Shown piece after piece: positions 50,502 to 58,055 of a DNA stretch of 64,000 nt. The notes under the pieces are model-generated. The model searched no databases, was not told the origin of the DNA, and saw only the letters and a list, made by a program, of their open reading frames with translations. Each line of letters begins with the position of its first letter. Position 1 is the first letter of the stretch. The position numbers and the translations under genes were made by a program. This DNA is from Pseudomonadota bacterium. Lineage in GTDB: Bacteria; Pseudomonadota; Alphaproteobacteria; Rhizobiales; Xanthobacteraceae. The stretch spans positions 1 to 64,000 of the forward strand of contig JAEWFG010000410.1 of NCBI GenBank assembly GCA_023388935.1. Reading direction: 5' to 3'.

Positions 50502-50771
50502 TCAATAGTATACGTGGCGAAAAACAAGGTTGCCCGCGTCGTCTCCGGTCACGTAGCCTTTGACCTTGACGCCGGCGATTGAGCACAATGCCGGTTGCGA
50601 AAACGCAGTATCCGGCTCGCCCGTTATCGTTACCGTTCGACGCATTTCACCTTGAAGGTTTGCGAGACGGCAATTTTCGATGCGAGCCAGACTCGGCCCG
50701 CCCATCCAATTGGCAAACCAAAGGCGCGCGCCGTCCGGCTGCGTTTCGCTTATGTCGGATCGATATCTCAT
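50502..50771 (-). CDS. Small hypothetical protein (89 aa)
   Basis: An 89-residue beta-rich protein (DGARLWFANWMGGPSLARIE; RRTVTITGEPDTAFSQPALC; GYVTGDDAGNLVFRHVYY). The start has GAGGAGTCGAGCA upstream. A 12-base gap to the next gene. Part of the same cassette, no family recognised. Confidence 0.65.
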   Translation of the reverse strand: MRYRSDISETQPDGARLWFANWMGGPSLARIENCRLANLQGEMRRTVTITGEPDTAFSQPALCSIAGVKVKGYVTGDDAGNLVFRHVYY

Positions 50772-50782
50772 TGCTCGACTCC

Positions 50783-50983
50783 TCAGTTGAACGCGATTGC
50801 GTTAACGAGCTTGCGCGCGGCCGTGATTGCGGAAACTTTCGCCTCCGAAACCAGATCCTGACGGTTCGCCATGATGGCCGTCTTTTCAGCGGCCGATACG
50901 AAGTAGAAAGCGAGCGCGGGTTGGCCGTTGCGGATGGCCGCTTGCGCGTTGTGTAAGAGATCGTCGATTGCGATACCGATCAT
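50783..50983 (-). CDS. Small helical protein (66 aa)
   Basis: A 66-residue helical protein (MIGIAIDDLLHNAQAAIRNG...; FVSAAEKTAIMANRQDLVSE). It contains DDLLH near the N-terminus, which may be coincidence rather than the shared DLLG tag. GAGGAATCACCC lies upstream. Part of the leftward cassette. Unknown function. Confidence 0.65.
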   Translation of the reverse strand: MIGIAIDDLLHNAQAAIRNGQPALAFYFVSAAEKTAIMANRQDLVSEAKVSAITAARKLVNAIAFN

Positions 50984-50993
50984 GGGTGATTCC

Positions 50994-51008
50994 TCAGTTA
51001 ACGGTTGA
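50994..51008 (+). promoter_or_regulatory. 15-bp operator-like site o
   Basis: TCAGTTAACGGTTGAGATT on the plus strand, opposite to gene direction. It supplies the stop codon (TAA) of the upstream gene and the ribosome site of the downstream gene on the coding strand. Confidence 0.65.
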
Positions 51009-51762
51009 GATTTTCGGCATGGTCGCGCACCGCCAGCTTGCGCAACGTGTCGATTGAGTACTTCGGCAGCCGCAAATCCTGGTTAGTCGTGGCGTTGTAG
51101 AAGCTGGCCGAACCGTCCGAGAGAAAGCTAACAGTCCAACCGGCGCCGAGATCCGCGCGCTTCCAGACTTGGAGAATCGCGGGAGCCGGAACAACGTCGA
51201 CAAGGCGGGCCTTTGTCGGTTCGGCCGGCGCGACAACGCAAAGGGTCTCCCCGTCATAGAAGAACGTGCCAGCCGGGAGCGGACGAACGCTATAGGCCTG
51301 GCCGTGATCGCTAGCGCTGCGCGCAGCATCAGCCTCATTCAAATAGCTTTCGTAAATCAGAAAGGTATCGCCACGCTCAAAAGCCGCGGCCAGCTTCTCG
51401 TCGGACTCGTCGTCGCCGCTTGTCGTACGGCCGTCGCTATTGATCGTGTAGGCCTCGCAAGGCACGACCTGCCCTTTGGGGTTAGTCCAAAAGAGCCCGA
51501 ACGCCGCAGCGACGGGGCGAGCTGTCTTGACCTTGTGTGACATAGGTGACTCCTCAGTTGCGGGTTGAGATTCTGCGCGCGTCTCGGATGCCTCGATTGC
51601 ATTGAGATAGGCGTCAAAGCTTTCTTCGGTGGAGTTTTCTTCAACGGTATGAGCGAAGCGGACTGCAGCCTTCCACTCATCGGAGCCCCATTCCGTTGCG
51701 CTGGCCAGCGTGGCCAGGCGGATGTATTCCGCGGCGGCCTGCTCAGGGGACATGTTGAACAT
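50998..51762 (-). CDS. Hypothetical protein, probable fusion of two small genes
   Basis: A 254-aa frame. Residues 1-65 form a helical unit (SPEQAAAEYIRLATLASATE). Residues about 74-254 form a second domain starting at an internal Met (51543; MSHKVKTARPVAAAFGLFWT). Between them the DNA is exactly the cassette's standard leader with site p and GAGGAGTCACCT before the internal ATG, here translated as SQPATEESP. Elsewhere each leader separates two genes with a stop. Either two products are made (full length and the internal-start protein of 181 aa) or a lost stop fused them. No family recognised. Confidence 0.65.
   Translation of the reverse strand: MFNMSPEQAAAEYIRLATLASATEWGSDEWKAAVRFAHTVEENSTEESFDAYLNAIEASETRAESQPATEESPMSHKVKTARPVAAAFGLFWTNPKGQVVPCEAYTINSDGRTTSGDDESDEKLAAAFERGDTFLIYESYLNEADAARSASDHGQAYSVRPLPAGTFFYDGETLCVVAPAEPTKARLVDVVPAPAILQVWKRADLGAGWTVSFLSDGSASFYNATTNQDLRLPKYSIDTLRKLAVRDHAENLNR
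51554..51568 (+). promoter_or_regulatory. 15-bp operator-like site p (inside an ORF)
   Basis: TCAGTTGCGGGTTGAGATT on the plus strand, opposite to gene direction. Unlike the others it lies in-frame within the 254-aa coding region, directly before the internal ATG at 51543. Confidence 0.65.
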
Positions 51763-51814
51763 AGCGACTCCTCAAGAATTCCTGCCCCTTCCTTGCGCCA
51801 CTTATGGGGAAATG

Positions 51815-51829
51815 TCAACTGCGAGTTGA
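51815..51829. promoter_or_regulatory. 15-bp operator-like site g (perfect palindrome)
   Basis: TCAACTGCGAGTTGA, with arms TCAACT/AGTTGA around three bases. The minus-strand extension GTTGACATTT contains a TTGACA -35 box. It is 53 bases upstream of the first gene of the 51.8-47.1 kb cassette, so it is likely the main operator of that cassette's promoter. Confidence 0.7.
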
Positions 51830-51977
51830 TAAAATATCTATCGGTTTTTCGTGCTTTTGTGGCGCCCCGTCCGGAGCTCGCCAGCCATCGCTCGCCAGCG
51901 TCACGCAAACCAGGCTCGAGCGACCATTGCGGCCGCTGGCGCCGAGCTCCGATCAACCCGCCCCTGCAGGCTCGAGC

Positions 51978-52151
51978 CTAGTCGAGATCCGGGAAACGGG
52001 AATCACCAAACGATGGATTGCCGGCTTTCCGATTGACGGCCGCGGCCTGGTAGCTATGGCAGGTTAGCCGCTCAATCCAGGCGCCCCAGAAAGCCGCTTG
52101 CGGGCCTCGGCTAGGGGGGTATTCGTGGGCGCCCTTTGTCGGATAGCCCAT
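51978..52151 (-). CDS. Possible small protein
   Basis: A 57-aa frame (MGYPTKGAHEYPPSRGPQAA..., ending SFGDSRFPDLD) with GAGG upstream of the ATG at 52151. The composition is plausible, but it stands alone in the non-coding region between two leftward operons. May be real or chance. Confidence 0.3.
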   Translation of the reverse strand: MGYPTKGAHEYPPSRGPQAAFWGAWIERLTCHSYQAAAVNRKAGNPSFGDSRFPDLD

Positions 52152-52263
52152 TGCCTCGAAACCCCTCTCTACGGGCTCGCCAGCGGGTGGCACTGCCCAT
52201 GGGCCTAGCTGCTATCCCACCGCAGTGCACAAGGGCGCCCCTGCCCCGCCCCTATCGGACAAC

Positions 52264-52837
52264 ATGAGATAATGCAGTTGCATCATCTCATTGGGTATCA
52301 GGTCGTCGCAGTGTCAGGTCGTCTCGACTGTCTCAGAGGAGGTAGCGCTGTCTCAGGGCGGCTACGGGCCCCCTCTCAGGATGTCTCGATCCGCGGGGGG
52401 CGCAGAGCCCGGGATCGGGGGAGTTTTGGGATTTTCGCTATAAGACACCGGCTATTTCCGAATATTTTCTAGCGTTTGTCTCAGGGCATCTCGAAAACAC
52501 GAGACAACGTGAGATGATTCCCTGCCGTGTACAGGAAGGTACAGGAAGATTTCTGTCTCAGGAGTTTTCCCGTACCGGCCTAAGCCTTTGATTTTTCTAT
52601 TATTTTTATAGTCGGTACAGTAAGTACAGGAAGTACAGGAACATTCCCCGTGTATGCGCGCGCACAATGGAGGTGGCCGGTCGGCAGCATGGGAGTTGGT
52701 CTGTACTGCTCTGGTGATTTTTTGGCCGTTTTTCCCGTTCTTCCTGTACCGGGGCACTTTTTCGGTGATTTAGCAATGGTTTAGCCGTGTACAGGAAGAC
52801 GGATTCCTCCTGTACCGGTACAGGAAGCTTCCCGTAC
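52264..52837. other. Candidate replication origin: iterons and AT-rich core
   Basis: No gene is supported here. Eleven copies of GTACAGGAAG or 1-2 base variants occur: plus at 52529, 52539, 52615, 52624, 52633, 52789, 52818; minus at 52566, 52740, 52806, 52828. Six are perfect. They flank an AT-rich stretch at 52588-52612. To the left are five TGTCTCAG-type repeats (52327-52560) and a 13-bp inverted repeat, ATGAGATAATGCA/TGCATCATCTCAT (52264-52291). Directional iterons next to AT-rich DNA, close to the primase gene, is the usual look of a phage or plasmid origin. Confidence 0.6.
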
Positions 52838-52845
52838 ACGGCATG

Positions 52846-52876
52846 AAAAAGCCCGCCTGCGATGACGCAGACGGGC
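52846..52876 (-). terminator. Intrinsic terminator after DNA methyltransferase
   Basis: GCCCGCCTGCG (52851-52861) pairs with CGCAGACGGGC (52866-52876) with one mismatch and a 4-base loop. The minus strand has T5 after the stem. It ends the leftward 56.6-52.9 kb operon, just before the iteron cluster. Confidence 0.87.
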
Positions 52877-52930
52877 GAGACGAACGTGGTGAGACAGTTA
52901 AAATTTCTCAGATTGGCGAAAAACGACCCC

Positions 52931-53911
52931 CTAAAAAGCCGCTAAAAGTTGCAGATTCAGCATCAATTCGCGCGGCAGTTTTGCCCCCTCGCAGGGGTTG
53001 AGACGATCACGCGCGATCGCCGCATATTCTGGATTGAGTTCGACGCCGATGCACGAGCGGCCCAATTCCGCAGCGACGAGCCCGGTCGTGCCGGCGCCAA
53101 AGAACGGGTCGAGCACCGTTCCGCCTTCGGGGCATCCGGCCAGGATACAGGGACGCACCAGATCGGGCGGGAACGTCGCGAAGTGCGCGCCCTTGAATGG
53201 CTTAGGCGTGATCGACCATACGGAGCGGGGTTGGCGAGTAGCTTTGACCAAATACGTATCCGCGAGCGCGTTGCCAGTGCGAGCCACGCCAGCGCCGTCC
53301 GCCTGCCCGCGCGCAAACGATTTTTCGCCAAGTGTGATTGTCTTCCCTGCGTGCAGGGCAGGTTCTTTCACCGCTTCCATGTCGTAGTGATAGCGGGCCG
53401 ACTTCGAGAACATGTAGAGCATTTCGTGCGCAGGCGTCGTGCGATCGGTGACGCTGACCGGCATCGGGTTTGGCTTGTGCCAAATGATCTCGTCGCGCAG
53501 CCACCAGCCGTCAGCCTGCAACGCGAGCGCGACGCGCGCGGGGATCATGAGACGGTCTTTTGCCTTTAGGCCGTCAGGGACTGCGCTGCCTCGACCTTTG
53601 ACGCCCTGTGCAGGCCCGTGTTTCGCGCCGCCCTTCGTGCTTGGCACTTGGTAGCCGCGATTGGCTGCATAACTATCCCCGAGATTGAGCCAAAGCGTTC
53701 CGTCCGCACGCAGCACTCGGCGCACTTCGCGGAACACCGCAACTAGTTCCGCCACGTATTCGTCGGGCGTCGGTTCGAGCCCGATTTGACCGGCGCAACC
53801 GTAGTCGCGGAGCCCGAAATATGGCGGGGATGTAACCGCACAATGGACGGATTCGTCGGGAATATCCCGCAAACGCTGACGCACATCGCCAACAAGGATC
53901 TCGGTAGTCAT
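52931..53911 (-). CDS. Site-specific DNA methyltransferase (beta class)
   Basis: A 326-aa DNA methyltransferase. The catalytic motif IV is TSPPYFGLRDYG at about residues 27-31, and the SAM motif I DPFFGAGTTGLVAAELGR is near the C-terminus, so motif order is IV then I (beta class). TSPPY fits N4-cytosine or N6-adenine methylation. The ATG at 53911 overlaps the primase stop (ATGA). It probably protects phage DNA from host restriction. No cognate restriction enzyme is seen in the window. Confidence 0.9.
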   Translation of the reverse strand: MTTEILVGDVRQRLRDIPDESVHCAVTSPPYFGLRDYGCAGQIGLEPTPDEYVAELVAVFREVRRVLRADGTLWLNLGDSYAANRGYQVPSTKGGAKHGPAQGVKGRGSAVPDGLKAKDRLMIPARVALALQADGWWLRDEIIWHKPNPMPVSVTDRTTPAHEMLYMFSKSARYHYDMEAVKEPALHAGKTITLGEKSFARGQADGAGVARTGNALADTYLVKATRQPRSVWSITPKPFKGAHFATFPPDLVRPCILAGCPEGGTVLDPFFGAGTTGLVAAELGRSCIGVELNPEYAAIARDRLNPCEGAKLPRELMLNLQLLAAF

Positions 53912-56292
53912 CCCAACAAATCGTCCTCTTCGGGGAATTCGCCGGACCAATCGACCGGGCTGCCAATCATCTTCTCGAACTCACCACGACATTCCGACAG
54001 GCGGGGGATGACGTAGTACCACTGCCGTTTCTCGCCGACTTTCGGGTGAATTCGGCTGATCGACGGGAAAATCTGGTGGACGCGCACGCCGAAGCGGGAG
54101 GCATTAAGCGGGTCGCCCTGATAACGGCGGCGCCGCAGCCAGTCTTCGTAGTTGAGGCGGAAATCGTCGACCGGGACCTTGATGGCGGCATCTTCCCACG
54201 AGACCTCGACGTCCTCGAACATCGGATCGCCGGGCGCGCGGCCGGACGACAGGATCTCGAACAGCCATTGCTCGATCCCCTTCAATGACGCGAGTTTCTG
54301 GTCGCGCAGACCGGTGGTCATCGGTGGATTGCGGACGTCGAAGCCTGTCAGGTCGAGCGACAGCAGATGGTGCAGCAGCGCGGCGCGCCCGCCATTGTTC
54401 ATCTCCTCGCGCAGCTTGGCGAAGTAGACGGTGTCACGCGCCCTGGTGTCGGCCACGTTGAGCACGCAGAAGCGGCGCTCATCGAATGTCGCCGGCACGA
54501 CCCAATCTTCGTTCGAGCTGATCATGATGCGCAGGACCGACGCGACCTGGAATGCGTTGATGCCTTTGCTCTCGATCATGACCTGCTCGGACGTGATGAC
54601 GTGCTTCAACTGCCCTTCGGCCTTCTTGTCACCGGCCCAGAAGCCTTCTTCGACGTGCAGCAGCAATGTCTTTTCCTGGTGGGCGTTGAAGCGGCCGACC
54701 AGATGCTCGGGGTTCGATATTTTGGTGTGATGCGACGGGAAAAGTCCGCCGACGTAGTCGCCGATCGTGTCTTTGCCGGCGCCCTTACGCCCCTTCAGCA
54801 CCAGCGCGGTACCGGGCTTCTCCCAGGGGCGCTGAATCATGTGCGCGAGCCAGCGGATCACCCATTGATAGGCGTTTTCGTCGCCGGCACAGACATTCTC
54901 GCGCAGATGGTCGAGGAAGCGCGCGCACGATGACGACGGATCGGGTTCGACGGCGAAACCTTGCCAGTGGTTGTAGGCACCGTCCGGCCCGCCTTGCGGA
55001 GCGAACACGATGCCGTTCGGATAGCTGCGGCGGGCTTTGTGGCGCATCCACGCCTTGGTCACCGGCTCGGTGGACTTCTCAGTCGCGACGCGGTCGTTCT
55101 CGTAGAAATTATAGAGGTCGTGCACCGAGCCGTAGGACGTTGTCCCGTCATGCTCGAACGTCAGGATCACGGTTTTGCCTTTGACCGACGCGCAGGCATA
55201 GCGCTTGTTCAGCTTCGCGATCCGCTTCGGCACATGGCCGAGCTCGTGATGAACTTCGGCCTGCTTCAGCTTGCGCACCCGCTCTGGCTGCTCTGCGATC
55301 GCGGCGTCGGTACCGCCGAGCAGGTCGTCAACGTCGTCGGTGGTGTCGGTTTCGCCGACATCATCCTCATCGTCGCCGAGATCGTCGAAGGCGCTCATCA
55401 GCCGCACTTCTTTCGCGGCCGACAGCAGCGTCGCCATGCGAACCGGCTTGCTCGACTGCCGGAACGAGCGCCACACCCGCTTCTGATCGTCGGGATCGTA
55501 CTTGTCGGAGGCCGCGGAGAACTCGACCCAAAGCCGAAAGCCCTCTTTGCTGCCGCCGAACTCGTGATGCAGCGCCATGCCGACCTGCAGCCAGCCGTCG
55601 CGATCCTCGCGCCAGGTATCGGTGGGCAGATCAGCCAGAATGTCCTTCGCATCGTCGACCGAGAGGCCGAGCGGGTTGGTGCGGACGTCGGTCTCGTCGC
55701 GACTCGGCGGCTCCCAGGACGCGACTCGAGCCGCCGGGATGACCGGACCAAGGCCGAGCTCGACGAGATCCGCGGGCCATTCGCGCTCCCAGCGGTACCG
55801 CTTGCCGGTGTCGGGATGGATCGAGGGCGGCACGACGACCTGCTTGCCGGTGCCGAACCGCTCGATTTCCCACGCCCAATGAGCCTTTTTGTCCTTCCCG
55901 ATGATCTTTTCCGACGAATGCCGCAGCTTCTTCGACGGGAATGGTCGCTCGGTCAGGAAATACAGGTGGCGGCTCTCTCCGAGCGAGCCCGAGATGACGG
56001 ATGGCAGTGAGCGCGCTTCGGGAATCAACTCGAGCAGCGCTTCCCAGGCCTCATCGGCCTTGTCAGGGTCGCGGATGTCGAGATCGATGCAATGCAGGTA
56101 GAGATCGTGAAGGAACGACGGCTCGCCGAGGCGCACACCGAGGTTGTACCCTTCGCGATAGGTCTTCTTGAGGGTGGCGAGTGAAGCGACGCGCTCCGTC
56201 GACCAGCTATCGGCAACCGGCGCCTTGGAGCGCGGCCGTAGCCAGTGCAGAGCGAACCCCCAACTCGACAGCCGTTCGGCCTGGTCGAGCAC
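53908..56292 (-). CDS. Bifunctional primase/polymerase-helicase
   Basis: A 794-aa replication protein. Residues 1-190 are a Prim-Pol domain (HCIDLDIRDPDK holds the metal Asp pair; SGSLGESRHLYF follows). About 205-310 is a PriCT-like region. An acidic linker (about 325-355) contains DDVDDLLGG. About 470-700 is an SF3/DUF5906-type helicase with Walker A LVLKGRKGAGKDTIGDYVGG and MISSNEDWV as sensor. The C-terminus ends EEDDLLG. It lays primers and unwinds DNA at the fork. Encoded leftward, upstream of the methyltransferase and near the iteron cluster. Confidence 0.88.
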   Translation of the reverse strand: MLDQAERLSSWGFALHWLRPRSKAPVADSWSTERVASLATLKKTYREGYNLGVRLGEPSFLHDLYLHCIDLDIRDPDKADEAWEALLELIPEARSLPSVISGSLGESRHLYFLTERPFPSKKLRHSSEKIIGKDKKAHWAWEIERFGTGKQVVVPPSIHPDTGKRYRWEREWPADLVELGLGPVIPAARVASWEPPSRDETDVRTNPLGLSVDDAKDILADLPTDTWREDRDGWLQVGMALHHEFGGSKEGFRLWVEFSAASDKYDPDDQKRVWRSFRQSSKPVRMATLLSAAKEVRLMSAFDDLGDDEDDVGETDTTDDVDDLLGGTDAAIAEQPERVRKLKQAEVHHELGHVPKRIAKLNKRYACASVKGKTVILTFEHDGTTSYGSVHDLYNFYENDRVATEKSTEPVTKAWMRHKARRSYPNGIVFAPQGGPDGAYNHWQGFAVEPDPSSSCARFLDHLRENVCAGDENAYQWVIRWLAHMIQRPWEKPGTALVLKGRKGAGKDTIGDYVGGLFPSHHTKISNPEHLVGRFNAHQEKTLLLHVEEGFWAGDKKAEGQLKHVITSEQVMIESKGINAFQVASVLRIMISSNEDWVVPATFDERRFCVLNVADTRARDTVYFAKLREEMNNGGRAALLHHLLSLDLTGFDVRNPPMTTGLRDQKLASLKGIEQWLFEILSSGRAPGDPMFEDVEVSWEDAAIKVPVDDFRLNYEDWLRRRRYQGDPLNASRFGVRVHQIFPSISRIHPKVGEKRQWYYVIPRLSECRGEFEKMIGSPVDWSGEFPEEDDLLG

Positions 56293-56301
56293 GCGGCAAC
56301 C

Positions 56302-56604
56302 TTATTTTTTGAAGACGAACTGGTAGAATTCTTCGATCGAGACGCGACCGCGCGCCTTTTCCACAATAAGCATCGCCAGTGCCGGCACGCAGCGATTCGT
56401 GCGGACCGGCTTCAGAATGCCCTCGTGCGTGTAGCCGAGCTTGTCGGCGACCGCGTGCAGATTGAGCATCTTTTTGCCGCTCTTGCGGACCAGATGCGGG
56501 AAGGCTTTTTTCAGAACGTCATAGAGTGGACCGCGCGAATATTCGCCAGTCTCAGGGTTGAACAAGACGATGGGCACCATCTTGCTCTTCTCGGCTTTGG
56601 TCAT
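56302..56604 (-). CDS. Small regulator-like protein, first gene of primase operon
   Basis: A 100-aa basic protein. The middle, NLHAVADKLGYTHEGILKPV, looks like a helix-turn-helix, and RGRVSIEEFYQFVFKK ends it. The ATG at 56604 has GGAG upstream. The leftward promoter is probably TTGACT (56653-56658, minus) with TTAGCG near 56630-56635. Could be a Cro-like or YdaS-type regulator of the replication region. It is one of few DNA-binding candidates for the 15-bp sites in the window. Confidence 0.6.
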   Translation of the reverse strand: MTKAEKSKMVPIVLFNPETGEYSRGPLYDVLKKAFPHLVRKSGKKMLNLHAVADKLGYTHEGILKPVRTNRCVPALAMLIVEKARGRVSIEEFYQFVFKK

Positions 56605-56673
56605 TCCCGACTCCTCGTGAATGGCGAGACGCTAATTGAACTTTGGACGACGAGTCAACCTTGATATTTTTTC

Positions 56674-56688
56674 TCCACCATCAGTTGA
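56674..56688 (+). promoter_or_regulatory. 15-bp operator-like site h in divergent gap
   Basis: TCCACCATCAGTTGACATT on the plus strand, in the 148-base gap between divergent operons (leftward primase, rightward replication operon). The last bases hold a TTGACA -35 box for rightward transcription; a TTGATA at 56661-56666 is another candidate. No clear -10 decides between them. Confidence 0.6.
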
Positions 56689-56752
56689 CATTCGATATGC
56701 GACCGTGGTTTTGTTGTCTCACTGCAAATCACCCAATTCCGGAGAACGGTGC

Positions 56753-57217
56753 ATGTCCCTTGAGGCAGCGATCACGAAACTTACTGAAGTCTTGGAGAAG
56801 AACAACGCGCTGCTGACGGCAGCCAACGCACGCGGCGACAAGGCCCTCGCGACCATCGCGGGCGACAAGGGCGCGACGACCGGCGACAAGCCCCCGAAGG
56901 CCGATAAGGCGCCGAAGGCGGATAAGGCGCCGAAGGAAGAGAAGACGGCCGGCGACGAGATTCCCGAGGACAAGTTCAGCAAGGCACTCGCGACGTATCT
57001 CGGCGTCGACGACGCGGACCTGCTCGCGAAGCGCAAGGCATTCTTCAAGGCCGTCCTCGCCAAGCTCGACGCGGCCAACGCGAAGAAGATCGCGCCTTCC
57101 GATCGCGCCCAGGTCATCGAGTGGGTCAAGGCCAGCATCAAGGATGCCGACTTCGCCATTCCCTCGGACGATGCCGGCGAAGCCGAGGCCGAGGAAGAAG
57201 ACGATCTGCTGTCCTAA
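56753..57217 (+). CDS. Hypothetical protein with acidic DDLLS tail
   Basis: A 154-aa protein. Residues 1-30 are helical, 38-70 are Lys/Asp/Pro repeats (KADKAPKADKAPKEE), 75-135 form a helical domain (EDKFSKALATYLGVDDADLL), and an acidic tail ends EEEDDLLS, the one-residue variant of the shared tag. CCGGAG precedes the ATG. First gene of the replication operon; perhaps a small DNA- or polymerase-binding factor. Family unknown. Confidence 0.7.
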   Translation: MSLEAAITKLTEVLEKNNALLTAANARGDKALATIAGDKGATTGDKPPKADKAPKADKAPKEEKTAGDEIPEDKFSKALATYLGVDDADLLAKRKAFFKAVLAKLDAANAKKIAPSDRAQVIEWVKASIKDADFAIPSDDAGEAEAEEEDDLLS

Positions 57218-57220
57218 GTC

Positions 57221-57235
57221 TCAACTTTCTGTTGA
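57221..57235 (+). promoter_or_regulatory. 15-bp operator-like site i
   Basis: TCAACTTTCTGTTGAGATT on the plus strand, arms TCAAC/GTTGA. It lies four bases after a stop codon and just before a terminator hairpin, so it is within the operon and not at a promoter. Confidence 0.65.
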
Positions 57236-57247
57236 GATTGCGAGGTT

Positions 57248-57270
57248 CCCCGGTTCGCCGGGGGACTTTT
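57248..57270 (+). terminator. Intrinsic terminator inside replication operon
   Basis: CCCCGG (57248-57253), a TTCG loop and CCGGGG (57258-57263) are followed by GACTTTT. This is a short strong hairpin with a T-run. It would stop part of the transcription after the first gene. Confidence 0.7.
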
Positions 57271-57362
57271 CGGCGGACGGTCGACCCGACGCAGATGCTC
57301 GCCTAGCCAGCCTCGGACGAGCATCCGGTAGTGACAAATGCGCGGAAGTCGACCGTCCACCG
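57271..57362 (+). ncRNA. Candidate structured RNA (nested hairpins)
   Basis: The segment CGGCGGACGGTCGAC (57271-57285) pairs with GTCGACCGTCCACCG (57348-57362), 14 of 15 pairs. Inside it, GATGCTCG (57294-57301) pairs perfectly with CGAGCATC (57318-57325). The resulting 92-nt structure lies directly after a terminator and ends 23 bases before the next start codon. It could be an mRNA leader, a small RNA, or a processing or antitermination element. Confidence 0.6.
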
Positions 57363-57385
57363 AAGAGTCGAAAGGGAGATGATAG

Positions 57386-57637
57386 ATGAGAAGTCTTTTC
57401 GCAGGCCGCGGGATCGGCTTGGCAACGGCGGCGGCCGCGCTCAGCATCGGCGGTCTCGGCCCCAATGTCATGACGTCGAACGTCGATCCAAAGGAACAGC
57501 CGCGTCGTCCAGCGCCGAAGCCGCGCAAGTCGCGACTGCCGAGCCCCCGGCTGAACCGATCCCGCAACTGGCGCTATGCCCGCAGTTACGCGGAAGCCCG
57601 CGCGATGTCCCCCTTCCCTGACCGCCCGGTGCGCTGA
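57386..57637 (+). CDS. Small basic hypothetical protein
   Basis: An 83-aa, Arg/Pro-rich protein with a short hydrophobic N-terminus (GIGLATAAAALSIGGLGP) and a basic remainder (PRRPAPKPRKSRLPSPRLNR). AAAGGGAGATGATAG precedes the ATG. It could be a secreted or membrane-associated peptide or a DNA-binding one. No family recognised. Confidence 0.55.
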   Translation: MRSLFAGRGIGLATAAAALSIGGLGPNVMTSNVDPKEQPRRPAPKPRKSRLPSPRLNRSRNWRYARSYAEARAMSPFPDRPVR

Positions 57638-57645
57638 ACTAGCCC

Positions 57646-57837
57646 GTGAACGCGCAGTGGAAAAAGCAACTTTCGAAGCTCGAACGACTGATGCGCGAAC
57701 TGCGCGAGGTCGAAACCGCGGCATCAGAGTTGCTGGCCCGCGCGGAATGCAAACACGGGGTCGCGATCGAGAAGGCGCGACGACGAATTCGGGACGCCGC
57801 TCTGCTCGTGCAGTCCTCAATCAGGGAGAGTGAATGA
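57646..57837 (+). CDS. Small coiled-coil protein
   Basis: A 63-aa helical protein (QWKKQLSKLERLMRELREVE) with GTG start, overlapping the next gene by ATGA. Rich in Glu, Arg and Leu. Unknown function. Confidence 0.6.
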   Translation: MNAQWKKQLSKLERLMRELREVETAASELLARAECKHGVAIEKARRRIRDAALLVQSSIRESE

Positions 57838-58055
57838 TGGCCGAAATCTCAAAGCCCGCAGACGATAGAAGCATGCCGGGCATCAAACGCGAGGATTTTA
57901 CCGAGCAGCATAGCTTCATTATCGAGGCGGCAATGCAGCGCGGCTTTAAGACTGCCGATGACGATTGCACTCAGTTCCTGGTCACCGATGAATGGCTCGT
58001 AGATTTCGCCCTGTCCGTGGCCGGCGCTGCAATTGAACAGGCGTTGCGGAAATGA
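57834..58055 (+). CDS. Small hypothetical protein (73 aa)
   Basis: A 73-residue acidic protein (KREDFTEQHSFIIEAAMQRG; DEWLVDFALSVAGAAIEQAL), helical. Coupled both ways by ATGA overlaps. Unknown function. Confidence 0.6.
   Translation: MMAEISKPADDRSMPGIKREDFTEQHSFIIEAAMQRGFKTADDDCTQFLVTDEWLVDFALSVAGAAIEQALRK

Noticed and set aside
50783..50983. DDLLH counted as a member of the DLLG tag set
   Set aside because: It lies inside a helix, lacks the Gly and is not terminal.
52452..52839. Two short leftward frames in the repeat region
   Set aside because: They are generated by the GTACAGGAAG repeats and have no ribosome site or conserved sequence.
52260..52840. CRISPR array
   Set aside because: Repeats are about 10 bp, in both orientations and irregularly spaced, with no unique spacers of even length.
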